Below, piece after piece: positions 40,504-48,612 of a DNA stretch of 64,000 nt (position 1 is the stretch's first letter; every line of letters starts with the position of its first letter). The notes below the pieces were generated by a model, which was given only the letters and a program-made list of their open reading frames with translations, searched no databases and was not told the DNA's origin. The position numbers and the translations under genes are program-made. Source of the stretch: Rhodothermales bacterium (GTDB taxonomy: Bacteria > Bacteroidota > Rhodothermia > Rhodothermales > Bin80); NCBI GenBank assembly GCA_958296045.1, contig CATQHT010000003.1, positions 1,747,246 to 1,811,245 of the forward strand, read 5' to 3'.

Positions 40504-40522
40504 TGCGTATTGAGAATCTAGT

Positions 40523-41713
40523 CTATGATTTTGGTGAAGGCAAACTGATTTCATGAATTACGACCTGAGGAAAGGGGGTGTTTGTAGCCGCATACACACG
40601 TCCGTGCCCAATATAATAAATAAAGGGCAGCGAATCGTTGACATACAATCCATTCCCAGTGCGTATATCAAGTATGTACGTAAGAATGGCTCCATAATCC
40701 TTGAGCGCTAATACGCTCTCGGGTGTTTGCCTAGCAACTTGGACAATCACACTGCCAAAAGCAACCTGAATATGCCTGATCTCGTCAGAAAAGCCATCGG
40801 CATTAGTGTAGAATCCAAGCCCCCTTTCGTCTTGATTTTCTGTAATTGTAAGGGATTGAAAATCTGAGAGCGTTGTTATCCACTGCGTAACACCTTGTCG
40901 AGAATAGGCAGTAACTACTGGAAAATAACGAGAGGCAAACACTACTGTATTTGTCCCTGTATCGCAGGCGATGTTGCCCAAAGATAGAGAGGATCGCACT
41001 AGTGGACTGTTAGAGGAATATGTCCCTCTAAATGAATGAATCCGAGCATCCGCCATCCCTATGGCGTGGATGACCTTGTCTCGTTCCCTCCATATGGCAT
41101 GTGCAAAGATGTCAGAGTCAAATGCGCAACCATTTAGCATTGCGAATGGGACATGCACAGTTGTGTCTAATACAACAGTGGAATCCACATGATCGAAAAC
41201 CGTGATTGCCCGACTGTCCATGACCATCACTTGCCGTTGGCTGGTTATAGCGAGACTATGTGGCCTCCAGAATTCGCCTGGTGCTTCACCAGCACGGCCA
41301 AAAGATGTGATGAAACTGCCATCCGGATGGAAGATGCGTACATTAGCTCTTCGAGAATCGAGTATGAAAATATTCCCGAAATGATCCACGGCAATATCGT
41401 CTACACGACCTAACATCTCGTGATCATCACCTTCGAGAACACCGATAGTGAGTAGTTCTTTTGTCGTTAGCAAAGCTCGCGCAAGTTCGTGAATCTCATC
41501 TCTGCCGTGAATCCCATCGCCCATTGGGATGGTATGTGTAACTTCCGATCTGCCAGGAAGATTGTCCTGAGTTGGATGGCTGATGCTGCGTGCCATAGAT
41601 GGGGCCGCACGCTCTTCCGAGTTCTTGCAAGCAGGAAGTATTAACATGAACAGCATCAATCGCAGGAGAAACCAACGCCGGGGGTGTGCTGCTACTCGGT
41701 GCAGCGTACGCAC
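40523..41713 (-). CDS. 6-bladed beta-propeller lipoprotein (copy 1)
   Basis: About 396 aa from GTG 41713; ATGs at 41656 or 41647 are possible shorter starts. The lipobox is MLILPAC, predicting an outer-membrane or periplasmic lipoprotein. NHL/TolB-like repeats follow: GRVDDIAVDHFGNIFILDSR, IFHPDGSFITSFGRAGEAPG, FWRPHSLAITSQRQVMVMD. Proteins of this class are common in Bacteroidota beside small Cys-bearing peptides and thioredoxin-like proteins. Here the order is peptide (42940-43176), group II intron relic, this gene, thioredoxin-like gene. Confidence 0.78.
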   Translation of the reverse strand: MRTLHRVAAHPRRWFLLRLMLFMLILPACKNSEERAAPSMARSISHPTQDNLPGRSEVTHTIPMGDGIHGRDEIHELARALLTTKELLTIGVLEGDDHEMLGRVDDIAVDHFGNIFILDSRRANVRIFHPDGSFITSFGRAGEAPGEFWRPHSLAITSQRQVMVMDSRAITVFDHVDSTVVLDTTVHVPFAMLNGCAFDSDIFAHAIWRERDKVIHAIGMADARIHSFRGTYSSNSPLVRSSLSLGNIACDTGTNTVVFASRYFPVVTAYSRQGVTQWITTLSDFQSLTITENQDERGLGFYTNADGFSDEIRHIQVAFGSVIVQVARQTPESVLALKDYGAILTYILDIRTGNGLYVNDSLPFIYYIGHGRVYAATNTPFPQVVIHEISLPSPKS

Positions 41714-41858
41714 CGGCGGCGGCGGTGCCGTACGACCACCACAGCCACTAGTCTGGGCACATACAGCACGGAATGTACCCACGAGCGTGACACACGATTT
41801 CGAGTCGGGGTAGGGTAGCATAGCATTTCGGGTTGGATGTCGGGAAGTTGGCTGTTGA

Positions 41859-42900
41859 GTAGCGCGGGGGACCCTCACCGCTAGGCTCTCACCTCACACG
41901 GCTCTTCTCGTGCAGCCTCTTGGATTTGAACAAAGAGGGTCCGTGAAGCTCCGACCAGTGAACGAACAGGTTCGGGTTTCGGTAGGCCATAGACCTTAAC
42001 CAGCTGTATGCACGGCGCTTGCCGCGTGGCAACCGCTTGTATTTGCGGTCGGGCCCATACCGCCAGATGGTGATCTATGGATCGCAGCACGTAGTACAGG
42101 ATCCACTTGTTGTAGGTCCCCCAGACTTGCTCTATGGAGACTGGAAACGGCTTTGCCTTCTTCATCTGAGTCATCCCCATTTGAGGTTGCCCCGATGATT
42201 CCAGCAGCACGAGCTGTCCCCGTCGCTCCGAGCCCTTTACAGGATCATCCCCGCTATTACGAGACAGTCCGCCCCTGTGGAGTGCATTGGTACTCTGTGA
42301 CTTGTGGGTATTGCCCACTTGCCAGGCTCCCTTAGCATCACTCCGACAGGTTCTCACGTTCCACGCAAGGGCCTGAGTCGCGCTCTCGCCGCCTGTATGC
42401 CGGATGCCGATCGGACAAGCTTCAGGACCCCTCCGACCTCGTCCCAGGACCAAATCCCTACCCTGGTTTTGGCATCGTCCGTGCTTTTTGACACGTCTTC
42501 AACGGTTCACTCTCGTTCGACTTCACGACTCGCACCTGACGGGGTACTTCCCCGCCTTTTCCCATCTTGCTAACCACCACGCCTCTTAAGCGCAGCAGCA
42601 GTGGGCGGTTTGCAGCCTCCACCTGACTGGTGGCTGCGGAGGGCCTACCTCCATCCCTCACGCAGTTATCAGGCTCTTTTTCCTACCTCATACTTTCACC
42701 TCCATGCCTGTACGTGACACACGGATAGCGAGCAGAAAGGAGTGCTGGAGTCCTGGTTAGCACACCGGAGTCCGAATCCGACAGTCTTCGGGTATCCACC
42801 AAAACATCGCCGAGCTGCTTTAGGACGGATGCCTTCGGCTTGGTGGAGTTGCACACGCGCCACGACCCTCCTTCCAGAAACTCGCTTTCTCCTCCCGAGG
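41859..42900 (-). mobile_element. Group II intron relic with internally deleted reverse transcriptase
   Basis: The minus strand shows 5' RNA features of the LtrA-type introns (GAAGTACCCCGTCAGGTGCG then GTCGTGAAGTCGAACGAGAG near 42500-42580; GGGAGCCTGGCAAGTGGG-like stretch near 42320), then a shrunken intron-encoded gene, then a damaged domain V (GAGCCGTGTGAGGTGAGAG) and a CTAC-like end near 41859. The 5' boundary is approximate. It separates the peptide gene from the propeller gene on the same strand. Confidence 0.7.
41884..42165 (-). pseudogene. Intron-encoded protein: N terminus fused to maturase C terminus
   Basis: Starts MKKAKPFPVSIEQVW as LtrA-type proteins do, but jumps within a few residues to the GIIM maturase region TYNKWILYYVLRSIDHHLAVWA. 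After a one-base frameshift near 42055 the frame continues RKYKRLPRGKRRAYSWL and NPNLFVHWSELH. The reverse-transcriptase domain is entirely deleted. Confidence 0.8.
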
Positions 42901-42939
42901 TGGGGCACTGACGGCTAACCGGCAGGCAGACCGTTCTCG

Positions 42940-43176
42940 CTAGCAATCAGTTACAAGGCAGCCGATGTCGCCGTTTTGAAGTCGCACCCTTTTGCAGTTG
43001 TATCGGTCTTCTGGAGTCGCAGTGACGTCACACTGCGTGCCTACACACCAATTGAACTCACAACCGGCTTCTTCCTCCTCCGTGGTTAAAGCAACCGTAC
43101 CGCTTACGGCACCTATTCCCAGCGCTAGAAGCCCTATGGCAATCGGGATGCAGAATCGCTTGATGTAGCGTTTCAT
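42940..43176 (-). CDS. Secreted Cys-rich peptide precursor
   Basis: A 78-aa protein. Basic start (MKRYIKR), hydrophobic helix (IPIAIGLLALGIGAVSGTVA), an acidic EEEE stretch, then a mature-like part with six Cys at 39, 44, 49, 61, 73 and 78 ending in Cys. The layout (leader, short acidic region, Cys-bearing tail) recalls NVEALA-type peptides encoded beside 6-bladed propeller lipoproteins in Bacteroidota. It lies upstream of such a gene, separated only by the intron relic. Function unknown; three disulfides are possible. Confidence 0.65.
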   Translation of the reverse strand: MKRYIKRFCIPIAIGLLALGIGAVSGTVALTTEEEEAGCEFNWCVGTQCDVTATPEDRYNCKRVRLQNGDIGCLVTDC

Positions 43177-43325
43177 AGCAAGAGTGGTCTGGTGACAGCG
43201 GAAAGGTAACCACCAAGAGCATCTAAGTCAAGCAGTTTGAGAAACTGGGTGCGATGACAAACATCCGTTAATTGCCCTTAACGGATCTATTACCGCAGCG
43301 GCCGCGTTGACAAACCATCGTTCAC

Positions 43326-44283
43326 TCGACCGAGGCCCCCCATCCAGGACCCTGTACTAGCTCCCCTTGCGGCCACCCCCGACGTCAGCGAAGCCACCCA
43401 ACGGGCCCTGCGCCACGCCCACGCGCCGGAAACCCGCCGCGTCTACGCCCTGCACCAGCAAGCCTTCGAAGCCTGGCTCCAACAAGAGCTGCTCGGTGCC
43501 ACACCCGTAGAAGTGGCCAACTACCTGGCCGGCCCCGGCCGCGCAAAAAGCCACAGCTGGCGCGCACAGGCCACCGCCGCCCTGAGCTGTGCCTTCCACG
43601 AAGCCGGCTTGCCCTCGCCGGCCCAACACCCGGGCGTGCGGCGAACCCTGCGGGGATTGCGCCGACAACGGCCACATGCGCCGCAACAGGCCGCCCCCCT
43701 CACCGAGACCGCCATCGCCGCCATAGAAGCCACCGCCCTGTTGCCCCGCACCGGACGCGGCGGACACCCCGAATCCCCTACCACCGCGCGCCAGCGAGGA
43801 TGCACCGACATCGCCCTCGTGCGCACCATGCGCGATGCGCTGCTCAGAAGAAGTGAAGCCGCACGGCTTACGTGGAAAGACGTGTCCTTCGAAGCCGACG
43901 GCAGCGGAAGACTCCACATCGGTGGACCCACCAAAACCGATCCGGAAGGCAGCCAACCCCACGTCGCCTACCTTACCCGCACCACCGTACAGGCGCTTCG
44001 GGCCATCGAACCCGCCGTCGGCGACCCCCAGGCGGCCCTCTTCGGACTGGGCTCCCGACAAATCGCTCAACGCATCCAGGCCGCCGCCCAAGCCGCCGGA
44101 CTGGACGGCACATTCTCCGGACACAGCGGACGCACCGGCGCCGCGCACAGCCTCGCCAAACGTGGCGCCACCCTCGTGGAACTCCAACAAGCCGGACGAT
44201 GGCAATCACCCCACATGCCCGCCGCATACGCCAGAAATGCACGCGCCAAACATAACGCCGTAGCACGACTGCTGGAATCGTAA
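43326..44283 (+). pseudogene. Tyrosine recombinase copy 1, start codon lost
   Basis: XerC/D-like integrase frame. SAM-like N domain (LRHAHAPETRRVYALHQQAF), catalytic domain with Arg in MRDALLRRSEAARLTWKDV, HSGRTGAAHS (HxxR), GRWQSPHMPAAYAR (His/Trp and Tyr). Relative to the inverted copy at 50.2-51.1 kb it lacks six bases (GCGGTG) containing the GTG start, and no other start precedes the N domain; the first is a GTG at 43513 inside it. The catalytic part is intact, so a truncated product is possible. Confidence 0.75.
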
Positions 44284-44707
44284 TGCCGAGCGCCACCAAG
44301 ACGCGGCGAGCTGCGCATCTGCGGCCTACGCGCATGGGGGAATCGCGGCCGAGGCAACCTGGGAAGTCGAGCACCGCGACGTCGATGCACTGCAACCGAC
44401 TCTGGGCCCTAGTGGGGTGAGCTAGCGTGTTTGGCAAGCTGACCGACGACAACTTTCCGCACAGCAGGCAGCTAAGAGCGCTGGTCTGATTTAACGACGT
44501 CCACAGCGGCCCGTAGCGACCGTTGCGGGCCACAACCGGTACCCAAAGGCCCCACGGCCTAGGCGGGCCGTACAGGGGCGCTCAGCGTCTGCATCGGTTT
44601 TGCTCGCCCCCAACGGCGTGTTGTGGCAGGCCATCCGCACACTCCCGATACGCGCACGCACGATCCCACGACGCCATCAGAAACTATCTGGCGCTCTGAA
44701 GCTCGCG
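44284..44707. other. Non-coding stretch, one hairpin
   Basis: No convincing gene. A hairpin GGCCCG...CGGGCC at 44508-44531 resembles one at about 4197-4221 (CCCGCA...TGCGGG), both with a GC-rich stem around a short TAGCGAC/CTATCG loop. Confidence 0.4.
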
Positions 44708-44920
44708 TCAGCTCGCCTCCCGAGGGCGCCCACAAGCATAGCAATGTCCGGGAGGTGTAACCGGCTTTGGCGGTAACGTAATGTATTCCCGATTCGAAGT
44801 AGCTTTCATGGCCCTCAAATCATCGAACATGGCACGCACATCATAATTGAACCGGGCTGCACGTGCCTCCCGAATCGCCCGTATTTCAGCGATGATCGGA
44901 TCCGTTTCTGGTACTTCCAT
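44708..44920 (-). CDS. Antitoxin-like small protein partnering a PIN toxin
   Basis: A 70-aa protein. DPIIAEIRAIREARAARFNY followed by DVRAMFDDLRAMKA resembles the small proteins encoded next to PIN-domain toxins of the VapC type. A CYACGRP knuckle is added at the C terminus. It overlaps the PIN fragment by 35 bp. Since the toxin is truncated it is probably an orphan. Confidence 0.55.
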   Translation of the reverse strand: MEVPETDPIIAEIRAIREARAARFNYDVRAMFDDLRAMKATSNREYITLPPKPVTPPGHCYACGRPREAS

Positions 44921-45158
44921 AAGAGGCCTCCATCAAGTCATCAGGCGTGCAAATCGCCACTGGCGTATAACCCATATGCCGGCGTATACGCTCGATTCTG
45001 GAGCGCTGATATACATTTGCGATGTGCTTCAAGTTCCATGTCACCAAGCAATCTACGCTGTTGGTAACAGCGATAGCAATATGAGCAGCATCATCTGCAG
45101 CCCGGCGTGGTACAGCACCATGAACCAGCAATTCATCTTCCCGACGGAGGGCGGCCAT
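44886..45158 (-). pseudogene. PIN-domain (VapC-like) toxin, N-terminal part missing
   Basis: The 90-residue frame covers only the second half of a PIN domain: AADDAAHIAIAVTNSVDCLV, TWNLKHIAN, then GYTPVAICTPDDLME. The first Asp and N-terminal strands are missing; immediately upstream is the thioredoxin-like gene. RNase activity is unlikely. Confidence 0.65.
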
Positions 45159-45182
45159 TGACCGGTTGGTGTAGCGTTCGGG

Positions 45183-45758
45183 TTACTGCAGCACCGAAGA
45201 AGAGTTGAAACTCGTCGTCTGATCGAACACATGCGTGATGACCTGCGACTCGGTCAAGACCACTTGCGGCGTACGGATACCCATGGTACGCAGGTTAAAG
45301 TCCGGATTTTGCGATACGAGGAAAGGAAAGTGGGCCTGACTGACGCGCCGCAAGCGTAACGATTCGTAAGTCCCCTGCTCAACTCCCACCAAGGGATCAG
45401 CGTAGATAGCCAGAACAGGGAGATCCGGCAAATTAACTTCTGGTTGCTGCTCTGACCAATAGCGGAGCAGCTTCACCTGATCGGATGAGCAGCTCACACC
45501 GCCCAGCAGTATTATCAGTGCCGTGTCGGGCATGACCAAGCTCTGCTCTGCCAGCGGTGCACGGGACTTTGCTTCGATCAGGTCACTCACGGGAATATCA
45601 ACTCCCAACAGAGCTGATGAATCTGGCAAGGAACGCGGCGTGACTGATTGTGGCCCTGGGCCTGTGGATGTAAGCCATATTTGCGCACCAGCGAGCACTG
45701 CAAACGCTATTGCAAATGTCCCTGCAAACCATAGTATGAGTCGGATGCGGTTAACCAT
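45183..45758 (-). CDS. Membrane-anchored thioredoxin-fold-like protein (copy 2)
   Basis: A 191-aa protein. The ATG at 45758 (MVNRIRLILWF) overlaps the propeller stop by 8 bp. One transmembrane helix (FAGTFAIAFAVLAGAQIWL), then DTALIILLGGVSCSSDQVKL with a single Cys at the position of the active-site turn, and MGIRTPQVVLT with the TPQ motif. Same architecture as 39892-40503 although overall identity is low. The coupling to a propeller lipoprotein is repeated. Confidence 0.62.
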   Translation of the reverse strand: MVNRIRLILWFAGTFAIAFAVLAGAQIWLTSTGPGPQSVTPRSLPDSSALLGVDIPVSDLIEAKSRAPLAEQSLVMPDTALIILLGGVSCSSDQVKLLRYWSEQQPEVNLPDLPVLAIYADPLVGVEQGTYESLRLRRVSQAHFPFLVSQNPDFNLRTMGIRTPQVVLTESQVITHVFDQTTSFNSSSVLQ

Positions 45759-46800
45759 CGGCGCTTTCAGGTCGGATGAATCGGTAGCGAACAATTACCG
45801 GATTGCCCAATTCACCATCTGCTAGGGCCTCATGAGGCCCTAAGACGTAGAAAAAACCGTTGGTAGCGGCCCGGGGATAGACAGACGATATCGTGCTACG
45901 ACCAGTAAAATGCCCAGCGTTGCTGGCGATGTTTAGGCCCACCATTATTCGCGATTGTGTGCCGTTAAGGTGCCACCGTTCATTCAAGTTGCCAAATACT
46001 GTCATACGCGTTAGGCCATCGAGCGCGAAAATTGCCACTGCGGACGGATACTCGTCTGACATTGTGGAAAGGACTTGTGCACTAGCACCCTTGGGCAAGT
46101 CATCCAGACGCTCCTCAAAAAAGTCTGGCTGAAATCGCGGGCCGCTTGACCATGCAGCCACCCCGTCCATACTCTCGGCATAGATATAGTACGGTCCGTC
46201 TTCAAAGCATTCGAGGGATCGGCCCGGTTGTCCTTGAAAAAACTGATTCAGGAGAGCAAAGCGTGGCGGATCTATTTGCAATTTGCCCAATGCTTCCAGC
46301 GACGGTGAATACACTCCGATGGTGGCTTCGTCCCGGACGTAGACGCGGTGCAAGTACAAGGAGTCGTGGCGTGCACAAATTGCCTTTGACAATGCATCCA
46401 GCCGCCTAGTTGCGCTGACGCAGTTGCCTTCGGCATCAAAAAAGGCAGCGGCACGTCCAAATGCAAAAGTCATCACCTCCGAGTCGCCGATGAAGCGGGA
46501 GCTCCCGGGTATGAAATTGGCCTCGTCCGGTAAACAGCCTAGCGTAGTATACGAGTTCAGATGACGGCCTGAAGGAGAGAACCGGTGTATGCCTCGTCCA
46601 ATTTCGTCACTGACCAAGAGCTCCCCGCGAGCGTTAACGTCCAGGTACCCGATACTGCCAATGAGAACGGAAGAGTCCAGACGCACGGTGTCGTGCGTGG
46701 CGAATAGCTCCGCGAAGGGGACGATTGGGGAACGCTTAATTTCCTGTTCTGGCTGAGCGGAACTGCATGCGGCTGCAAGTATAGCCAGCAAGACCAGCAT
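45751..46800 (-). CDS. 6-bladed beta-propeller lipoprotein (copy 2)
   Basis: 349 aa from ATG 46800; the open frame runs 25 codons further upstream but that part lies mostly in the IS3 end. The start gives a compact signal with lipobox AILAAAC. Repeats include IGYLDVNARGELLVSDEIGR then IHRFSPSGRHLNSY, and a FAFGRAAAFFDAEGN blade. IS3 ends 14 bp upstream of the ATG and so has replaced the native promoter and any upstream peptide gene; expression would depend on the IS. Confidence 0.75.
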   Translation of the reverse strand: MLVLLAILAAACSSAQPEQEIKRSPIVPFAELFATHDTVRLDSSVLIGSIGYLDVNARGELLVSDEIGRGIHRFSPSGRHLNSYTTLGCLPDEANFIPGSSRFIGDSEVMTFAFGRAAAFFDAEGNCVSATRRLDALSKAICARHDSLYLHRVYVRDEATIGVYSPSLEALGKLQIDPPRFALLNQFFQGQPGRSLECFEDGPYYIYAESMDGVAAWSSGPRFQPDFFEERLDDLPKGASAQVLSTMSDEYPSAVAIFALDGLTRMTVFGNLNERWHLNGTQSRIMVGLNIASNAGHFTGRSTISSVYPRAATNGFFYVLGPHEALADGELGNPVIVRYRFIRPESADG

Positions 46801-46871
46801 TCCGTTGGCGGAATGTGCCAACGTTTTTGCAACACATTTTGGATTGGGATTAGGGAGTATTGAAGGCGTGA

Positions 46872-48011
46872 TCATGGCTGGTTGGGGTTGTTCTGCTGGG
46901 CGGTTCCGGGGCTTGATCCGGGTTGGCTTTGTCGTCGGTAAGGGTGCGGGTCTTGCGGCTTGTTGATCCAGGCGGCTTTAGGTGGCATGGGCACGAACGG
47001 CACGCCGTTTGGAAAGCGTTCCGGATGCTTTTGGTATGCCTCTCGGAGCGTCTTTTGCCGTCCAGCCCGCACCGCTTCTACTTCGCCGTAGTGCACAATG
47101 GCAGGGCGCATCAGCGCTAAGCCTGTATGATAGTGCTCGTGATTGTACCAGTCGAGGAAGCGGCTGGTCCAAGCCTTGGCATGTTCCAGCGAGCCAAAGT
47201 GTTTCGGGTAGGTCGGCCGATACTTCATCGTCTTGAACTGCGCCTCTGAGTAGGGATTATCGTTGGAGTTGTACGGACGCGTGAGCGACCGGTCGACACC
47301 CAGCTCGGCCAGCAGTTGGGCCACCGTTTTTGACGTCATGGCACTGCCACGGTCGCTGTGGATGATCAGCTGGTTGGGCTCAATACCCTGTCGGAAGCAT
47401 GTCGTCTCGATCAGCGTGCGTGCGAGCAGGCCAGACTCACCTGGCGCAATAGCCCACCCCACCACGTAACGGCTGTAGACGTCCATGATCACGTATAACG
47501 CATAGTGAACCCACTTCTGTGGCCCGCGCAGTTTTGTGATGTCCCAAGACCATAGCTGGTTGGGCGCCGTCGCCAGCAGCTCCGGCTTGCGGTATGGTGG
47601 GTGCGTTCGCTGATGGCGTCGCTCGCCGACTTCATTCCGCTCTGCCAGTATCCGGTACATGGTTCTCCAGTGACACAGATAGCATGCTTCATCCAACAGC
47701 GTCGCGTAAATCTGACGAGGCGGCATGTCGAAGAACCGGGCACTGTTGAGTATGGCACGGATCCGTTCGCGCTCCGCCGAAGGTATACGGCGGAGCCCTG
47801 CGCGCTTCTTGCTGGGACTTGACGGTGACTTCGGATTCATGGCCCGATACAACCACCACCGGGATACCCCCATCCACCTGCAAGCCTCGGCCTTCGGGAT
47901 CGCCGGTGTACCCATGGTTAGTAACTGCATCATGGCTATTCTCCCGGGCCGATCTCGTCGGTCCCAAACAGCGCGCAGAGTTTTTTTGGACATCCATGAT
48001 CGTTTCCGCAT
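46872..48011 (-). CDS. IS3 transposase orfB
   Basis: DDE integrase-like protein of up to 379 aa. HTH_21-like RRIPSAERERIRAILNS, then LWSWDITKLRG (first Asp), YVIMDVYSRYVVGW, IIHSDRGSAMTSK (second Asp), and NDNPYSEAQFKTMKYRP (Glu). It is read by frameshifting from orfA at A7C (47990-47997). The stop overlaps the ATG of the longest propeller frame. Confidence 0.93.
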   Translation of the reverse strand: MRKRSWMSKKTLRAVWDRRDRPGRIAMMQLLTMGTPAIPKAEACRWMGVSRWWLYRAMNPKSPSSPSKKRAGLRRIPSAERERIRAILNSARFFDMPPRQIYATLLDEACYLCHWRTMYRILAERNEVGERRHQRTHPPYRKPELLATAPNQLWSWDITKLRGPQKWVHYALYVIMDVYSRYVVGWAIAPGESGLLARTLIETTCFRQGIEPNQLIIHSDRGSAMTSKTVAQLLAELGVDRSLTRPYNSNDNPYSEAQFKTMKYRPTYPKHFGSLEHAKAWTSRFLDWYNHEHYHTGLALMRPAIVHYGEVEAVRAGRQKTLREAYQKHPERFPNGVPFVPMPPKAAWINKPQDPHPYRRQSQPGSSPGTAQQNNPNQP

Positions 48012-48348
48012 TCGCCAACTGTCGCTTCAGCCGCTTGATTTCCACTTTGTGCTGCCGCAGTGCCTCCGTATGCCTTTTGCAAGACCCGCATTCTTGTTGG
48101 GACCCCTCAGACGAGGCCCGCAGTTGACGCCGCCATCTCGTTAGTGCGGAACTGTACAGTCCTTCGCGTCGCAGCAGAGCGCCGATCTGCCCTGGCTCCG
48201 TACAAGATTCCACCTCCTGTAGGATCCGCCGCTTATACGCCATGGAGTAGCGCCGCCGCTTCGGACGTAGGGGAACCTCAGTGGGCGGCACGCCAGGGCG
48301 GCTATGCTGGGCGGTTGAATCAGGCTTTTTCATGGTTGTTGCATTCAT
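47689..48348 (-). CDS. IS3 orfA with programmed -1 frameshift site
   Basis: HTH_Tnp_1-like protein: RRRYSMAYKRRILQEVESC, SALTRWRRQL, then a leucine-zipper segment EIKRLKRQLANAETIM. At 47990-47997 (minus strand) the slippery A AAA AAC sits just after the zipper and allows a -1 shift into orfB, the usual IS3 mode. The zero frame happens to stay open for another 100 codons, longer than usual for orfA. Confidence 0.85.
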   Translation of the reverse strand: MNATTMKKPDSTAQHSRPGVPPTEVPLRPKRRRYSMAYKRRILQEVESCTEPGQIGALLRREGLYSSALTRWRRQLRASSEGSQQECGSCKRHTEALRQHKVEIKRLKRQLANAETIMDVQKNSARCLGPTRSARENSHDAVTNHGYTGDPEGRGLQVDGGIPVVVVSGHESEVTVKSQQEARRAPPYTFGGARTDPCHTQQCPVLRHAASSDLRDAVG

Positions 48349-48612
48349 TTAGTGGACGAGGAAATCCAGCCGCATACCCGTCGCGCCATGTGCAATGCTG
48401 CATAATCGCTGAGTCACAAAGTGTTGCGCATATTATAGGCACACAGAGCGGCACGCCAGGGCGGCTATGCTGGGCGGTTGAATCAGGCTTTTTCATGGTT
48501 GTTGAATTCATTTAGTGGACGAGGAAACCCAGCCGCATACCCGTCGCGCCATGTGCAATGCTGCATAATCGCTGAGTCACAAAGTGTTGCGCATATTATA
48601 GGCACACAGAGC
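48287..48612. repeat. 163-bp tandem duplication of the IS3 orfA end
   Basis: Units 48287-48449 and 48450-48612 are nearly identical; each starts GGCACGCCAGGGCGGC and ends GGCACACAGAGC. The unit contains the orfA start region and the terminal GGCACA of IS3. The second unit abuts the truncated IS21 copy. Confidence 0.9.

Larger units (their letters stand above)
46814..48443 (-). mobile_element. IS3-family insertion sequence
   Basis: 1630 bp with orfA and orfB. Terminal inverted repeats begin TGTGCC: TGTGCCTATAATATGCG at the orfA side and TGTGCCAACGTTTTTGC at the orfB side, both followed by an AACAC motif. The orfA-side end is duplicated in tandem (to 48612). No clear target duplication could be read. 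Confidence 0.82.

Noticed and set aside
42683-42946. 87-codon minus-strand frame downstream of the Cys-rich peptide
   Set aside because: It lies in the 5' RNA part of the group II intron relic and has no coding features.
44067-44533. Minus-strand Arg-rich frames opposite the integrase
   Set aside because: Antisense shadows in GC-rich DNA; the plus frame carries the recombinase motifs.
48287-48612. Direct repeats as a CRISPR array
   Set aside because: Only two units of 163 bp with no spacers; they are tandem copies of an IS end.
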